DNA of 60,989 bases from DATKZH01 sp964475955 (GCA_964475955.1 CAYYZY010000021.1:1-60989); one strand, 5' to 3'. Counted from the first letter of the stretch, positions 9,122 to 18,879 are shown. Translations and numbers: made by a program. Notes: a model not told the origin generated them from the letters alone.

Positions 9122-9405
9122 CGCGGGACTCCTTTCCAAGAGAGCAGACGTTTGGATCGACGCCCCAACGGCGAGCAAACGTCGTGCCGCACTCGCGCGT
9201 CCGATCGCCTCGCCCCCCGGTACGGTCGAGGCGCGACGCGGTTTCGCCGCAATACCGAGTCCCCCGCAGCGCGCAAGCCGTGGTCCGCACCGGCGCCCGC
9301 CGGCAAGACGGTTCCGCCCCGCGAACGGCCCGGCAGATCACGCGTTGGGCGGCGTGCTCAACTCTTGAGCGTGTTACGGTTTTGGGCCCATCTCCAGCGG
9401 CCGTG

Positions 9406-10824
9406 CTACGCCGGCACGGTCGGGCCCCGGGTCGCGGCGGCTGGTTCCCGCAGGGCGGGTTGGTGATCCACCTCGCGGGGAACCGAGGCGAGCGGTTCCT
9501 CCGATTCGGCCGAGGGCGCCGTTTCCGCCTCCAGGCTGGCCAGCACCGGTCGCTCCAGCGCGCCGACCGACGGCCGAAGCGCGATCGGTCGCGTGGCCAA
9601 CAGCATGCGGCGCAAGCTGTCTTTCGGCAGCTTGACCAACAGCACGAGCGGCGCCGCTCGGGCGATGGTCGACAGGGCAAACAGGGTGGCGTAGGCTTCC
9701 GCCGTCGACCCGAAGGCCGCCAGCAGCGCTCCGCCAACCAGGGAACCGCCGGCGATGGCCGCGCCGTTGGCCACGTTGAACACCGTGAGCACGCCCAGCC
9801 GCTTCGCCCGCGGAATGGCCTCGAGAAGCAACAGCAGTATCGCCAGCTCGTAGGCGCCCCAGGCGGCCCCCGACACCAGTTGCAGCACCAAAAGGTACGC
9901 GAAGCCGTGATGCAGCAGCCACAGCGCGGGCACCGGAACGACCAGCGCGCCGCCGATCCAGAGCAGCCGTCGGGCGCCGAAGCGTTCCGCCACCCGTCCC
10001 AGCATCGGCAGGACGGCGATCTTCGCCAGGAAGGCCGCGCAGGTCAGCCCGACGAACGCCGAGTAGGAGAACTCGAGCTGAACGAGCATGTAGGGCGTGA
10101 AGTAGGGCCCGGCCACCCACGAGGCCATCTGGATGCCCAGCATGTAGAAGAGGAGCCTCGCCCGGGTATCGCTTCGGGCAACCTTCAGCAGTCGGCCGAT
10201 CCCCAATTGGCCCAACTCGTCCCCCGGCGGCGAGGGCTCGCGCTGGACGTGCAGGTAGTGGGCCGAGGCCAGTCGGCTCAGCAGGGCGACCGAGAACAGG
10301 ACGCCGAAGGCGGCCAGCGGGGCGCCGAGCGTCGTCGACGCCTGGAGGATCACGCCCCCGGCCACGAACCCCAGCAGCAGCCCCAACTGGCCGACGCGCG
10401 CCCGTCGGGCGAAGAACCGCGCGCGGATCGAGGCGGGAACGAGCGACTCAACCCAAACGTTCCAGGCCGGTCCGGTCGCCAGCCCGGCGCCCCAGTAGAC
10501 GGCGGCAATCGCGAACAGCAGCGCCGTCGGCATCCGGCCCGTCGCCGCCGCCACGACCAGCGGCACGAACGAACCCGCCTGGGCCACGGCGCAGACGACG
10601 ACCCATCGACGATACGACCCGATGCGCCGCAACACGTAGGGCGACGCCAGTTGCAGCACGGCGCCGGCAAGCATCGGCACGGTGGCAATCAGCCCCGAGG
10701 CCAACTGGCTGGCGGTCAGGGCCAGAACAAACGCGGGGAGGTACGTCTCCCCGATCCCTACCATCACGCTCCATGCCGCTCCGTCGGCACATATGGCGCG
10801 AAGATCCTTTCGCAGACCGTTCAA
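9406..10824 (-). CDS. Major facilitator superfamily permease
   Basis: 472 aa with about twelve hydrophobic segments and the two-bundle MFS layout: six helices, a cytoplasmic loop of about 35 residues at mid-protein (REPSPPGDELGQLG), then six more. The last 70 residues form a hydrophilic Ala/Glu/Pro tail. The loop between helices 2 and 3 holds LRRIGSYRRW, a degenerate form of the MFS motif A. Substrate cannot be predicted; the helix pattern resembles generic planctomycete MFS permeases rather than a known sugar or drug family. Start ATG 10824. It is divergent from nothing nearby and is followed 284 bases later by csrA on the same strand. Confidence 0.85.
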   Translation of the reverse strand: MNGLRKDLRAICADGAAWSVMVGIGETYLPAFVLALTASQLASGLIATVPMLAGAVLQLASPYVLRRIGSYRRWVVVCAVAQAGSFVPLVVAAATGRMPTALLFAIAAVYWGAGLATGPAWNVWVESLVPASIRARFFARRARVGQLGLLLGFVAGGVILQASTTLGAPLAAFGVLFSVALLSRLASAHYLHVQREPSPPGDELGQLGIGRLLKVARSDTRARLLFYMLGIQMASWVAGPYFTPYMLVQLEFSYSAFVGLTCAAFLAKIAVLPMLGRVAERFGARRLLWIGGALVVPVPALWLLHHGFAYLLVLQLVSGAAWGAYELAILLLLLEAIPRAKRLGVLTVFNVANGAAIAGGSLVGGALLAAFGSTAEAYATLFALSTIARAAPLVLLVKLPKDSLRRMLLATRPIALRPSVGALERPVLASLEAETAPSAESEEPLASVPREVDHQPALREPAAATRGPTVPA

Positions 10825-11063
10825 CTCGCTCGCTACCTGTTGGCAAACCCGTCCCTTCAGTCACGAGGCATCCCCCGGTGGTAATGCTCCTCCTCCGTCT
10901 CCCAATCGCAGAGCAAAGAGCATGCCAACCGCTACTGTTTCTTCATGCGCCGGAAGCGGAGCGCACGGCCGCCGAGCTTCCGTGGCCGACGGCCGCCGCA
11001 GACGGGCAGTGCAGGCGTCAGAACATGGCCACGGTGGTCAAAGAATGACCACCGCCCGAATCG

Positions 11064-12017
11064 TTACTTCGCTTTGCGCAGGGCCTTCTCAATCGCGCGT
11101 TTGCCCTTGGCGCACGCGTCGTAAGGCTCGGGGATCTCCCACGCGTCGATCATGATCCAGCCCTCGAAGCCGCCTTCAAGCAGGGTGGCCAGGGAGAGGT
11201 CGATCCGCGCGTGCCCGTCGCCGCAGGGGAGGTGTTTCGAGGTGCCGCCGTCGCGGAGCGTGCCGTCGGTGTCGGTCAGGTGGACGTAGGCGACGTTCTC
11301 GACGCCGATCCGCTTGAGCATCTCGTGCGGGCGGCCCCTGGAGCCGTTCATCAGGTCGAAGTGGCTGGGGTCGTAGATCGTCCCCAGCGAGGGGTGGTCG
11401 GTGCCGGCCAGGATGCGGCGGAGGTGTTCTTCGGTGTTGAAGACGAACGGCGGCTCGATCTCGAAGCCGGCCGAAAGGCCCAGGTCGGCGGCGACGTCGC
11501 CCGCCGCGCGGAACGAGGCGCACAACCGCTCGATCGCCTGGTCGATCGTCTGGCCCCGCAGCGGTCCGCCGGGCCAGAGGCCGATGCAATCGGCGCCCAG
11601 GGCCTTGGCCAGCCGGGCCCGGTCGCGAAACTGCTCCAGCCAACGGCGGCGGGCCGCGTCGTCCGGGTCGAACGCACCCCCTGCGCCCATCTGGAGCGAG
11701 AAGGTTTGCAGCCCGAATGAGTCGTAGAGCCGGCGCAACGCCGCGATGCGGTCCGACTGGTCGGCCTTGGGGTAGCCGCGCGTCGGCCAGTTTTCGACCA
11801 GCTCGACGCCGTCGAACCCATGCCGGGCGGCGAAGTCGAGCACTTCCCGGATGGGGAACGTCTTGTCGTACTTGCGCGAGGCCGAGGCAAATCCATTGAG
11901 GCCGACCGCCGTCTTCCAGGCCGCCCGCTTCGATTCCGCCTCCCCGGCCCACAGCTCTCCGGCCGCCGAAGCGCACAAGCCGGCCGACAGCAACTTCAGC
12001 GCATCGCGTCGTCGCAT
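11064..12017 (-). CDS. Exported sugar phosphate isomerase/epimerase-like TIM barrel protein
   Basis: 317 aa AP-endonuclease-2-fold (xylose isomerase-like) protein. The N-terminus MRRRDALKLLSAGLCA is a twin-arginine-type signal, so it probably acts outside the cytoplasm, as many planctomycete members do. The barrel carries plausible metal ligands: GFEIEP (Glu), DPSHFD (Asp/His), VHLTDTDG (His/Asp) and the terminal strand IDAWE. Such proteins isomerise or epimerise sugars, hydroxypyruvate or inosose-type substrates; the exact one is not predictable. ATG 12017 is chosen over an upstream start at 12080 because GAGGAG lies 6-11 bases ahead and the signal begins there. Confidence 0.85.
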   Translation of the reverse strand: MRRRDALKLLSAGLCASAAGELWAGEAESKRAAWKTAVGLNGFASASRKYDKTFPIREVLDFAARHGFDGVELVENWPTRGYPKADQSDRIAALRRLYDSFGLQTFSLQMGAGGAFDPDDAARRRWLEQFRDRARLAKALGADCIGLWPGGPLRGQTIDQAIERLCASFRAAGDVAADLGLSAGFEIEPPFVFNTEEHLRRILAGTDHPSLGTIYDPSHFDLMNGSRGRPHEMLKRIGVENVAYVHLTDTDGTLRDGGTSKHLPCGDGHARIDLSLATLLEGGFEGWIMIDAWEIPEPYDACAKGKRAIEKALRKAK

Positions 12018-12316
12018 CTCGATCTCCTCAGAAGCAAGTAGTTCACCGACTGCGCACCGCCGTTTTCCCCTGCGCAGCATAACGCCAAGCCTCGGCGATT
12101 GCAGCCACCCCCCCGCAAGAGGTACTGCGCCCGGCGGCCCGGGGCGGCCACGTCCAGCGCCCCGGATCGCACACGCGTTCCCGCGTCAATCTCTGTCCAC
12201 TGCGGCACCTTGCACGCCCGATACTTAGCTCGGGCATCGGGGCAAACCGCCCTCTCGACGCACGGTTCGATCGCTACGAACCGCACAGCTTCCGCGCCGC
12301 GGAGGGAGCCACGACC

Positions 12317-13229
12317 ATGAATCTTCGAGGGAAGCGAAAAAGACTGGCCATGATCCGGGTCGTAACGATTGGAGTGGTTGCACTGACGACCGCGAGCCTG
12401 ACGCACGCGCAGCAACTCGGCCCCGGGCGATACGAACCGCCGGGCACGCTCTTCCAGTGGAGCTACGGCGCCCGGTCTGTCGGCGGCCCCGATCTCGACG
12501 AGCCGCTGGTGACCGACCGCCCCGATTTCACCGCAATCGTCGGTGACGGTCGGGCGGGGCGTTACGCAACTCGAGATGGGCTACACCTACACCAACGACC
12601 GCGAGCCGGGCGCGTCGCTCGATGGGCACGCCTATCCCGACCTGCTCGTCCGCCAGGGGTTGTTCGCCGACTGGTTGGAGTTCCGCGTCGGCTGGACGTG
12701 GCTGAGCGAAACGGAGACCATCGGCGGCGTCGGCACCACGAGCCACCGGTCCGACGACCTCCTGCTGGGGGCCAAATTGGCATTGACTCCCCAGGAGGGC
12801 ATCCTCCCGGAGATGGCAATCCTCCCGCAGATGTTCGTGCCCGTCGACGACGGTCCCGCCGCCGGGGCCGGCGAGGTCTTGCCCGGCGTCAACTGGATCT
12901 ACGCCTGGGAGCTCACCGATCACTTCTCCACGGCGGGCTCGTCGCAGATCCAGCGGGCGGTGGACGACGCCACGGGCAAGCCGTACGGCCTGTACTTGCA
13001 GTCGTGGGTCCTAGGCTGCTCGATCACCGATCGCTGGGGAACGTATGTGGAATGGTTCGCCCTGATTCCCGACGGGGCCGACAGCGCCGGTACGGAGCAC
13101 TACCTCAACGGCGGCTTCACCTACCTGATCGGCGACGACGTTCAACTCGACTTCCGCGCCGGCCTGGGCCTGAGCGACGCGGCCGACGATTTCTTCGTCG
13201 GTCCGGGGCTGTCGATTCGTTTCCGCTAA
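12317..13229 (+). pseudogene. Outer-membrane-type exported protein, frameshifted near 12535
   Basis: Reads as one gene split over two frames. The first frame (from ATG 12317, ribosome site GGAGGGAG) encodes a signal peptide (MIRVVTIGVVALTTASLTHA) and a conserved-looking segment ending LVTDRPDFT. The second frame picks up at about 12540 with VTVGRGVTQLEMGYTYT and continues to TAA 13229 with beta-barrel-like alternation and a terminal FVGPGLSIRFR. In planctomycete homologues of this type, DRPDFTE runs straight into SSTVGRG, so the break falls exactly inside a conserved run around ACCGCAATCGTCGG. The family resembles the MetA-pathway/transporter-like outer membrane proteins. It may be a real null allele or a one-base assembly error; the rest of both parts shows no decay. 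Confidence 0.75.
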
Positions 13230-13333
13230 TTCCTTCCCACGCCACGGGCACGGATACGGCGGGCACCTGCGCACTTGCCGGGGGCCGTTTCCTGCGAGAC
13301 AATCGCAGGCGAAAGAGGGACGCTTGAGTCACA

Positions 13334-13405
13334 GTGCGCGATTCTCACGTGATGGGGATCCGACTGTAGGGAACGGCCTCTGTGCCTTTCCGAGATCGCC
13401 ACGCG
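13334..13405. repeat. Element-D relic (left end plus internal arm)
   Basis: GTGCGCGATT at 13334-13343 and CTGTAGGGAACGGCCTCTGTGC at about 13363-13384 repeat the left terminal repeat and the internal arm of the complete element at 39346-39475, in the same order. The right half is missing, so this is a partial or decayed copy. Confidence 0.65.
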
Positions 13406-13427
13406 GCGATTGACTCGCCACGGGCCG

Positions 13428-13458
13428 GTCGGCCCCACCTGGGGCCGGCCGACTTTTT
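13428..13458 (+). terminator. Possible intrinsic terminator after the frameshifted gene
   Basis: CGGCCCC (13430-13436) and GGGGCCG (13441-13447) can pair with an ACCT loop, and TTTTT follows at 13454-13458 after a short GC-rich spacer. It lies 200 bases after the frameshifted gene and 50 before the sigma factor gene, so it could separate the two transcripts. The gap between stem and T run weakens the call. Confidence 0.4.
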
Positions 13459-13509
13459 CTCGTATTGCGCGGTTTTTCTGCGCAAACTCCTCCTGCAACG
13501 GGCATCTTC

Positions 13510-14541
13510 ATGACGGACACCCAGTCGACCGCCAACGAGATTGCGGCCATGTTTGCCCGCGAAAGAGACTGGCTCCAGCGCCAACCCAACATGACCCCGT
13601 GGGAGCAAGGCTGCATGACGCTCGAAGAGCAGATCGACCGATGGCTGAAGGAGTATTCGGCGGGCGTGTGCGAGGAGGTGGTCACGCGGCGGCACGCGGC
13701 CCACGCCGTGTTCGTCGGCCGCCTGTGGGGCTGCTGGAGCTACCACTGGCACCAGGCGGCCGACCGGGCGCCCCGGCGCCGGATCGAGGGGCCCCACGTG
13801 GCCGAGCAGATCCGCGCAGGACGCGGCTGGCTCCGCGGCGGCCGATTGGGGGGCGACCCACTGCGCGACACCGTGCTGGCCGTGGCGATGCCGTTGGGCG
13901 ACGACCGGGCGGTCGCCTGCTTCCAGTCGGAGTATTTCGACTTCCTCCGGCGCCTGGCCGGCAAGCAGCGCCAGCGCTTCTATCAGGACCCGGACGCGTG
14001 GTGGAACGAGTTCCTCGATCACCTGGCCGGCTACACCCAGCCGAACCCCCGGTTGGCCCGATTTCAGGGCCGATCGGGGCTGCGGAACTGGCTGGGGACC
14101 GTGCTGTGGTACTTCCTGCGACGGCGCGACAAAACGCCCGCCCACCGCACCCAGCCGCTCGACGAGGATCGCGTCGACGGCGCACGGCCGGACGTCGAAG
14201 CCGAGCTGGGCCAATGCCTGGAGTTCTTCGTCGAACGGGTCCGCGAGGCGCTGGGGGCGCTTTCCAAGGAGGACCGGTTGGTCTTGTATCTGCTGTACGT
14301 CGATCGGCTGAAGCTCAAGGAGGTCGCGCGCATCGTCGGAAAACACGCGGGGAACGTGGGCAAACAGCGTGATCGGGCGCTGGGGCGACTCCGGCGCGCG
14401 CTTGCCGGCCGGGCGAGGGACCGGGGACGCGAGGAACTCTACGAGGAGTGCCTCGAGCTGCGGGGAGTCGCGCCCAAGGATTTCGCCGACGCGCTGATCG
14501 AAGCGTTAAGGGCAACCTGTGACGAGGAGACCGGGCAATGA
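13510..14541 (+). CDS. RNA polymerase sigma factor, sigma-70/ECF-like
   Basis: 343 aa, much longer than a typical 180-220 aa ECF factor. A 150-residue N-terminal part has no clear motif and contains several Trp residues (WLQRQ, WGCWSYHW). A region-2-like segment follows (WWNEFLDHLAGYT then RFQGRSGLRNWLGTVLWYFLRRRD). The C-terminus is a region-4 helix-turn-helix (LSKEDRLVLYLLYVDRLKLKEVARIVGKHAGNV split over about residues 255-290). It would direct transcription of a dedicated set of genes. The stop codon overlaps the start of the anti-sigma gene (ATGA, 14538-14541), strong evidence for a sigma/anti-sigma pair. I use ATG 13510; TTG 13465 is possible but lies in poorly coding sequence. Confidence 0.85.
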   Translation: MTDTQSTANEIAAMFARERDWLQRQPNMTPWEQGCMTLEEQIDRWLKEYSAGVCEEVVTRRHAAHAVFVGRLWGCWSYHWHQAADRAPRRRIEGPHVAEQIRAGRGWLRGGRLGGDPLRDTVLAVAMPLGDDRAVACFQSEYFDFLRRLAGKQRQRFYQDPDAWWNEFLDHLAGYTQPNPRLARFQGRSGLRNWLGTVLWYFLRRRDKTPAHRTQPLDEDRVDGARPDVEAELGQCLEFFVERVREALGALSKEDRLVLYLLYVDRLKLKEVARIVGKHAGNVGKQRDRALGRLRRALAGRARDRGREELYEECLELRGVAPKDFADALIEALRATCDEETGQ

Positions 14542-15722
14542 GCCGGCCCTATCAAGATGAGACGTGCCGGGAGGTCTTCCGCCGGGCATCCGCCGTGGAT
14601 GGGGGCACCGACGCGAAGCACGTGGCCGACGACGAAGCGTTGATGCTCGACTGGTCGGTGGGCGACCTCCGCCCCGAGCAGCGTGCCGCGATCCTCGACC
14701 ACCTGGCCGACTGCCCGCGGTGTCGCCGCGAGGTGGCCGCGATGGTCCGGGCCGGGGCGCTTCTGCCGGAAGCCGAAAACCTCGGTTCCCGGCCGGTCGC
14801 CGCGCGGATGCGGCCGGCGGTGATCGTGGGCACGTTGGCCGCGATCGCCGCGGTGCTGGTGTTGGCCGTCGCGCTGCCACGGCTTCGACCGCCGGAGCCA
14901 TCGGGCGTGCTGGCCCGATTGGAGCGCCTCGAACAGCGATGCGCCGCCGGCGACTTCGACGAAGCCCTGGCCGGGGCCGAGCAACTGCTGGAAAGCCCCG
15001 CCGAAATCGACGCCGCCGCCCGACGCCGCGCCGAGCGTCTGGCGGAGACGGCCGCCTACCGGCTGGCCCGGGCAAGGCTGCGTGCCGGGGATTTTCGGGC
15101 CGTGCTCGCGTTGGAGGAGGGGGTGTCGCGTCGAACGGCTTCCTCGCCGCGCCTGGAGAACCTCAAGCTTCGGGCGGAGCAAGGGGAGACGACCGAGCTG
15201 GCCTTGGCCGGATCGGGGTCGCTGACCGACTACGGCTTCCACCTCGACGGCCGCACCTACGCCATGGACCTGCCCGACTTCGACAAAGACAAGGAGCGGA
15301 TCCTCGACCAGTTCGCCCGGGCCGTCTCGGACCATCCGGGCGACCTCGCCTTGCGCTTGAACTACGGCCACTTCCTGCTCTCGCTCAATCGCTGGGACGA
15401 AGCCGGCGCGCAGTTCGCCGCGGCGCGCAAGATCGACGAGGCCAGCGCCCTGGCGCGCCTGGGGCTCGGCCTGGCGGCGTTTCGCTCGCAACGCTTCGAC
15501 GACGCCCTCGGGCATTTCGAGTCAGCCGCCCGCCTCGATCCCCAGAACCTGGCCGCTCGGGTGAACGCGGCGATCTGCCTCGAGCGGCTGGGTCGGCATG
15601 ACGACGCCCGCCAGCGATGGCAACGCCTGCTCGAATCGGTCGACGACGCCGGCCTGCGCAAGAAGATCGAGTCGCACCTGGCGCGGAGCGAGCGAGGCAA
15701 CGCGCCCGAGTCGAGGCCCTGA
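14538..15722 (+). CDS. Anti-sigma factor with zinc finger, membrane helix and TPR domain
   Basis: 394 aa. Residues 30-65 carry an anti-sigma zinc-finger (zf-HC2) motif, HLADCPRC (H-x3-C-x2-C), of the kind that clamps ECF factors. One transmembrane helix follows at about 93-115. The outer part has helical repeats, including at least three TPR-like units between about 270 and 375 (LNRWDEAGAQFAAARKID; FDDALGHFESAARLDP; GRHDDARQRWQRLLE). The layout suggests a cytoplasmic sigma-binding head and a periplasmic protein-binding domain. Translation is coupled to the sigma factor by a 4-base overlap. It is likely the switch that controls the sigma factor at 13510. Confidence 0.85.
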   Translation: MSRPYQDETCREVFRRASAVDGGTDAKHVADDEALMLDWSVGDLRPEQRAAILDHLADCPRCRREVAAMVRAGALLPEAENLGSRPVAARMRPAVIVGTLAAIAAVLVLAVALPRLRPPEPSGVLARLERLEQRCAAGDFDEALAGAEQLLESPAEIDAAARRRAERLAETAAYRLARARLRAGDFRAVLALEEGVSRRTASSPRLENLKLRAEQGETTELALAGSGSLTDYGFHLDGRTYAMDLPDFDKDKERILDQFARAVSDHPGDLALRLNYGHFLLSLNRWDEAGAQFAAARKIDEASALARLGLGLAAFRSQRFDDALGHFESAARLDPQNLAARVNAAICLERLGRHDDARQRWQRLLESVDDAGLRKKIESHLARSERGNAPESRP

Positions 15723-15760
15723 GCTCGCGGGGCATGAGGCGTGTCCGGGGAACGGACGTC

Positions 15761-15810
15761 GTCGTTCGCTTTGGAGCGAACAAACGTCTTTTCGCGGAGC
15801 GAAAAGCGAC
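15761..15810 (-). repeat. Two-hairpin repeat, family A, copy 1
   Basis: A 50-base module with two adjacent hairpins built on CGCTCCGCG/CGCGGAGCG, ending GTCGCTTTTCGCTCCGCG when read on the minus strand. Copies lie at 18641-18692, 20712-20761 and, as a half, 30618-30639. The two-hairpin order is kept in all three full copies. It does not encode anything. Confidence 0.8.
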
Positions 15811-15814
15811 TATT

Positions 15815-15913
<99 letters not shown>

Positions 15914-16102
15914 GACTCGACCCCAGCATATCCTGTCCCGTGCAGCCACGGTTCGATCCCTCGTAGGGCACAAGGCGGGCACGTTGGATGCGGCTTACGG
16001 ACATTTTCTCGCGCAACCCTTTGCCTGCGAACTCCTCTTCTTGGGCGAGGGCAGGCGGCGAGCCAGCGGAAGCCGCTCACGATGTAGGAAGGAGAGGACT
16101 CG

Positions 16103-16942
16103 ATGCGCTTACCCTTGTGGCGATTGTGCCTGCTGGTCGGCCTGCTGGGCATGATACTCGTGGGGCCGACCCCCGCCGACGACCCCGCTCGCGATCGAGA
16201 GCTGAAGGGGAACCCGGCCGACCTGCGCCCGCAGTGGCACGTGGGCGACCGCTGGGTCGTGGAAACGGCCACCCGCCCGCTGCACGCCGCCGACGCCGAG
16301 CAAGCCCGCAACCCAGCGGCGCCCGTCCGGTGGGAGTTCGCCGTAAAGGCCGTCGAGCGGATCGCCGGGCGCGGGTGCTACCGCGTGGAGATTCGCTCCA
16401 GGTTGACCGGGCGGCCGCAGCCGAAGACCACGCTGTGGATCGACCGGCGCACGTCGGCCCTGCGCCGCCTCGAGACGCAGTTGCCCGTGGCCGGGCAGTT
16501 CCGCACGGTGACCGAGAATTACCGATGGGACGGCGGCCAAGCGTCGCCCGTCCTCGGGCCGCTCCCCGCCCTGCCGGTCGACATGCCCCTCTTTCTGGGC
16601 GGCCGCGTGAAGGGCCCGGAGACGTTCCGCTACGAGACGGCGATCGGGCCGCCGGGCGAGAAGGCCCTCGACGATCTGCGTTTCGCGTTCGAGGTGGAGC
16701 AGCGTTTCTCGCAGCCGAAGTCGGCCGACGTGAAGGGGCTCCTGCCCGAGGCGTTCGCCAAGGACCTTCCGAGGCGGCCGCTCGTCGAGGTGCGGCTGGA
16801 GGGCTTCGATTGCCGGGTGCGTCAGCTCTGGCAGCCGGGCCGTCCGTGGCCGACCTACGCCGACAACGGGAGCACCGTCGCCCGGCTCGTCGAGGTGATC
16901 CCCGCTTCCTCGCAATCCAACCAGCCGCCGGAGGCGCAATGA
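16103..16942 (+). CDS. Exported protein of unknown function
   Basis: 279 aa with a clear signal peptide (LWRLCLLVGLLGMILV, cleavage near PTPA/DD at about 26). The mature part is rich in beta-type sequence, with WHVGDRWVVETATR, WEFAVKAVERIAGRGCYRVEI and TLWIDRRTSALRRLET, a pattern that resembles lipoprotein-carrier or domain-of-unknown-function folds that bind or measure a ligand, but I do not recognise a family. Ribosome site GAAGGAGAGG precedes ATG 16103. Its stop overlaps the start of the transglutaminase-like gene (ATGATGA at 16939), so both are made together and their products may meet in the periplasm. Confidence 0.75.
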   Translation: MRLPLWRLCLLVGLLGMILVGPTPADDPARDRELKGNPADLRPQWHVGDRWVVETATRPLHAADAEQARNPAAPVRWEFAVKAVERIAGRGCYRVEIRSRLTGRPQPKTTLWIDRRTSALRRLETQLPVAGQFRTVTENYRWDGGQASPVLGPLPALPVDMPLFLGGRVKGPETFRYETAIGPPGEKALDDLRFAFEVEQRFSQPKSADVKGLLPEAFAKDLPRRPLVEVRLEGFDCRVRQLWQPGRPWPTYADNGSTVARLVEVIPASSQSNQPPEAQ

Positions 16943-18600
16943 TGAATACCCGAACCGCTTTCATAGTTCTTTCTGCAATTGCGTCCCTGCTCGCCGTCGG
17001 CGCACCGGTCGAGGCGACGACCATGGAGCAGTCCCGGGCCGACGCAATCCCCTGGTCGGGATGGTGGTGGCCGCTTCGCCAGGGCGGGATCGTCGAGCCG
17101 CTCGGCAAGTACGACTTCCTCACCGGCCGCCGCGCCCGGGACACCGAGATGCAGCTTCGTCCGCTGGGGGCCGCCGCGCCCGAGTGGGGCGGGTATTGCG
17201 GCGCGGTCTCGGCGGCCGCCATCATGGAGCAGGAGCCGGCCGCGGCGCGGGCCGTCGAGGCCGCGGGCAGTGCCGTCACGCTGACGATCGGCGACCAGAA
17301 GGCCCTGCTCAACGCCTGCCATACCGACGACGTCGCCAACACCTACGGCGACCGCTACGGCGACGAGGTCGGCTCCGAAGACCCGCACGACCTTTCGCCG
17401 GAGCGGCTCGTCTACCTGCTCCGGTTTCACTTGAAGCAGAAGGGGGTGCCGCTGGTCGTCGACGTCGAGCCGGGCAAGCCCGTCTGGAACTACCCCGTGT
17501 ACGCCTACGAGCTCCGCTGCACCCCGCTGGACGACGCGGGCGGCCACCTGGGCGATCTGAGCCTGCTGATGGCCGACAACGACGTGCATCCCGACTTCGT
17601 CGGCGTGAAGGTCCGCCGACACAACTACTGCTTCACCGTCCGAATTCGCAACGGGGCCATGGTGATGGGCTCGGGGAACTGGATCCACCAGAGCCGCGCC
17701 AACCACCCCGACTTCGCCTGGTACCCGTACGTCGCCCGAAGCGCAAACCCCGAGGTGGAGTACGCCGCGGTGCAGCGGATGATCGCGGGCGAGCCCCTCG
17801 AACGTCCTGAACCCTCGAGTCTGCCGGAAACGGAGCCTCAACCCGAAGCCCAGCCGGCGCCCCCGCCCGAGCCGGAACCCATGCCTGAGACCGAAACGGA
17901 AGCGCCCACGCCGCCTGCCGAGCGGCCGGAGGCGGAACCGGCCATCGGGCCGGATCCGCAAGTGCCGGCGGAGCCGCCGACGGAAGCGGTCGCCTTGAGT
18001 GCGATGGAACTGGTGGCGCTGGTGGCGCGGAAGACGTCGTCGTTCGGACTCGACTGCACCATCGACCGGTTCGACGGGGCCCACTACCGCATCGGGCAGA
18101 CGTTCTTCGTGCGCTGCGCCTCGGAGCGACCCGGGTACCTGTACCTGTTCCACGTCGACCACCACGGTGTGCCCACGCTCCTGTATCCGCAGCCCGGCGA
18201 CGACAACCGCGTGCCGGGGCAAATCACCGTCGAAGTCCCGCGCGGCGACCCGGCCGGGCGATTCCCGGTGCTCGGGCCGCGCGGCATCGCCCGCGTCAAG
18301 GCGGTGGTCACCTCGCGGCCGCTGGCGCTGACCGGCCTGCAATCGCCGGACGCGAACCCGGCGCAAGCGGCGCCGGGCGGCTTCCGATGGCACCCGACCG
18401 AACGGCGGCAGATCGTCGGGCTCTTGCACGAGTACCAGCAGAGAGAGTCGCTCGACCGCGAGTGGCTCGAAGGCCTCGACCCGCAGCGACTGCTGGGCGC
18501 GTTCGCCCAGGACGAGGTCGTGTTCTACGTCGAACCGCGGGGCGGACTGCCGCGGGCGAAAGTCGGCCGCAAGCCGGCCCGAGAGGCGGCGAAGCCATGA
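16939..18600 (+). CDS. Exported transglutaminase-elicitor-like protein fused to DUF4384
   Basis: 553 aa. A signal peptide is followed by a region (about 35-285) resembling the TGase_elicitor family: WSGWWWPLRQGG, candidate nucleophile Cys87 in WGGYCGAV, and NHPDFAWYP near its end. A Pro/Glu/Ala linker (about 290-345, many PEP repeats) leads to a DUF4384 domain (about 360-470: IGQTFFVRCASERPGYLYLF). DUF4384 is an Ig-like domain common in caspase-like and surface proteins; the caspase gene at 18880 carries a second copy. ATG 16939 overlaps the upstream stop; ATG 16942 is an equal alternative. Enzyme activity is inferred only from the local Cys motif; the His/Asp partners were not placed with confidence. 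Confidence 0.75.
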   Translation: MMNTRTAFIVLSAIASLLAVGAPVEATTMEQSRADAIPWSGWWWPLRQGGIVEPLGKYDFLTGRRARDTEMQLRPLGAAAPEWGGYCGAVSAAAIMEQEPAAARAVEAAGSAVTLTIGDQKALLNACHTDDVANTYGDRYGDEVGSEDPHDLSPERLVYLLRFHLKQKGVPLVVDVEPGKPVWNYPVYAYELRCTPLDDAGGHLGDLSLLMADNDVHPDFVGVKVRRHNYCFTVRIRNGAMVMGSGNWIHQSRANHPDFAWYPYVARSANPEVEYAAVQRMIAGEPLERPEPSSLPETEPQPEAQPAPPPEPEPMPETETEAPTPPAERPEAEPAIGPDPQVPAEPPTEAVALSAMELVALVARKTSSFGLDCTIDRFDGAHYRIGQTFFVRCASERPGYLYLFHVDHHGVPTLLYPQPGDDNRVPGQITVEVPRGDPAGRFPVLGPRGIARVKAVVTSRPLALTGLQSPDANPAQAAPGGFRWHPTERRQIVGLLHEYQQRESLDREWLEGLDPQRLLGAFAQDEVVFYVEPRGGLPRAKVGRKPAREAAKP

Positions 18601-18640
18601 ATGCCCATCAAGGAGACCGCGAAATGTCCGCTCCCGGAAA

Positions 18641-18692
18641 GTCGCTGATCGCTCCGCGATCAAGGCGTTTGGTTCGCGGAGCGAACCACGAC
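18641..18692 (+). repeat. Two-hairpin repeat, family A, copy 2
   Basis: Begins GTCGCTGATCGCTCCGCGAT and ends GTTCGCGGAGCGAACCACGA; aligns end to end with 20712-20761. In this copy the first hairpin has changed on both arms (GATC for TTTT/AAAA), so pairing is kept by compensating changes. It lies 40 bases after the stop at 18600. Confidence 0.8.
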
Positions 18693-18710
18693 CATCAGAA
18701 GACCGCGGTC

Positions 18711-18756
18711 TGCGAGTGGGTGCAAGCACCTACCCTACGGGTTTTCCGACAAAGCC
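18711..18756 (+). repeat. Right half of a MITE-like element, family B
   Basis: GCGAGTGGGTGCAAGCACC, CCTACGGG and the terminal GTTTTCCGACAAAG (18741-18754) match the right halves of the elements at 20561-20678 and 27289-27362. The left half is absent; a family-A repeat sits in its place. Confidence 0.7.
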
Positions 18757-18879
18757 TACGGTCTTCGCGACCGTGAATCGAAGCACCACGCCGGCGGCCG
18801 ACGACAACCGAAGGCCGCCGGCACCCAGTAGACGGGCCCTCGAAGTGCAATACCGATCGAGAAAGGGAGGGAAAGGGCA

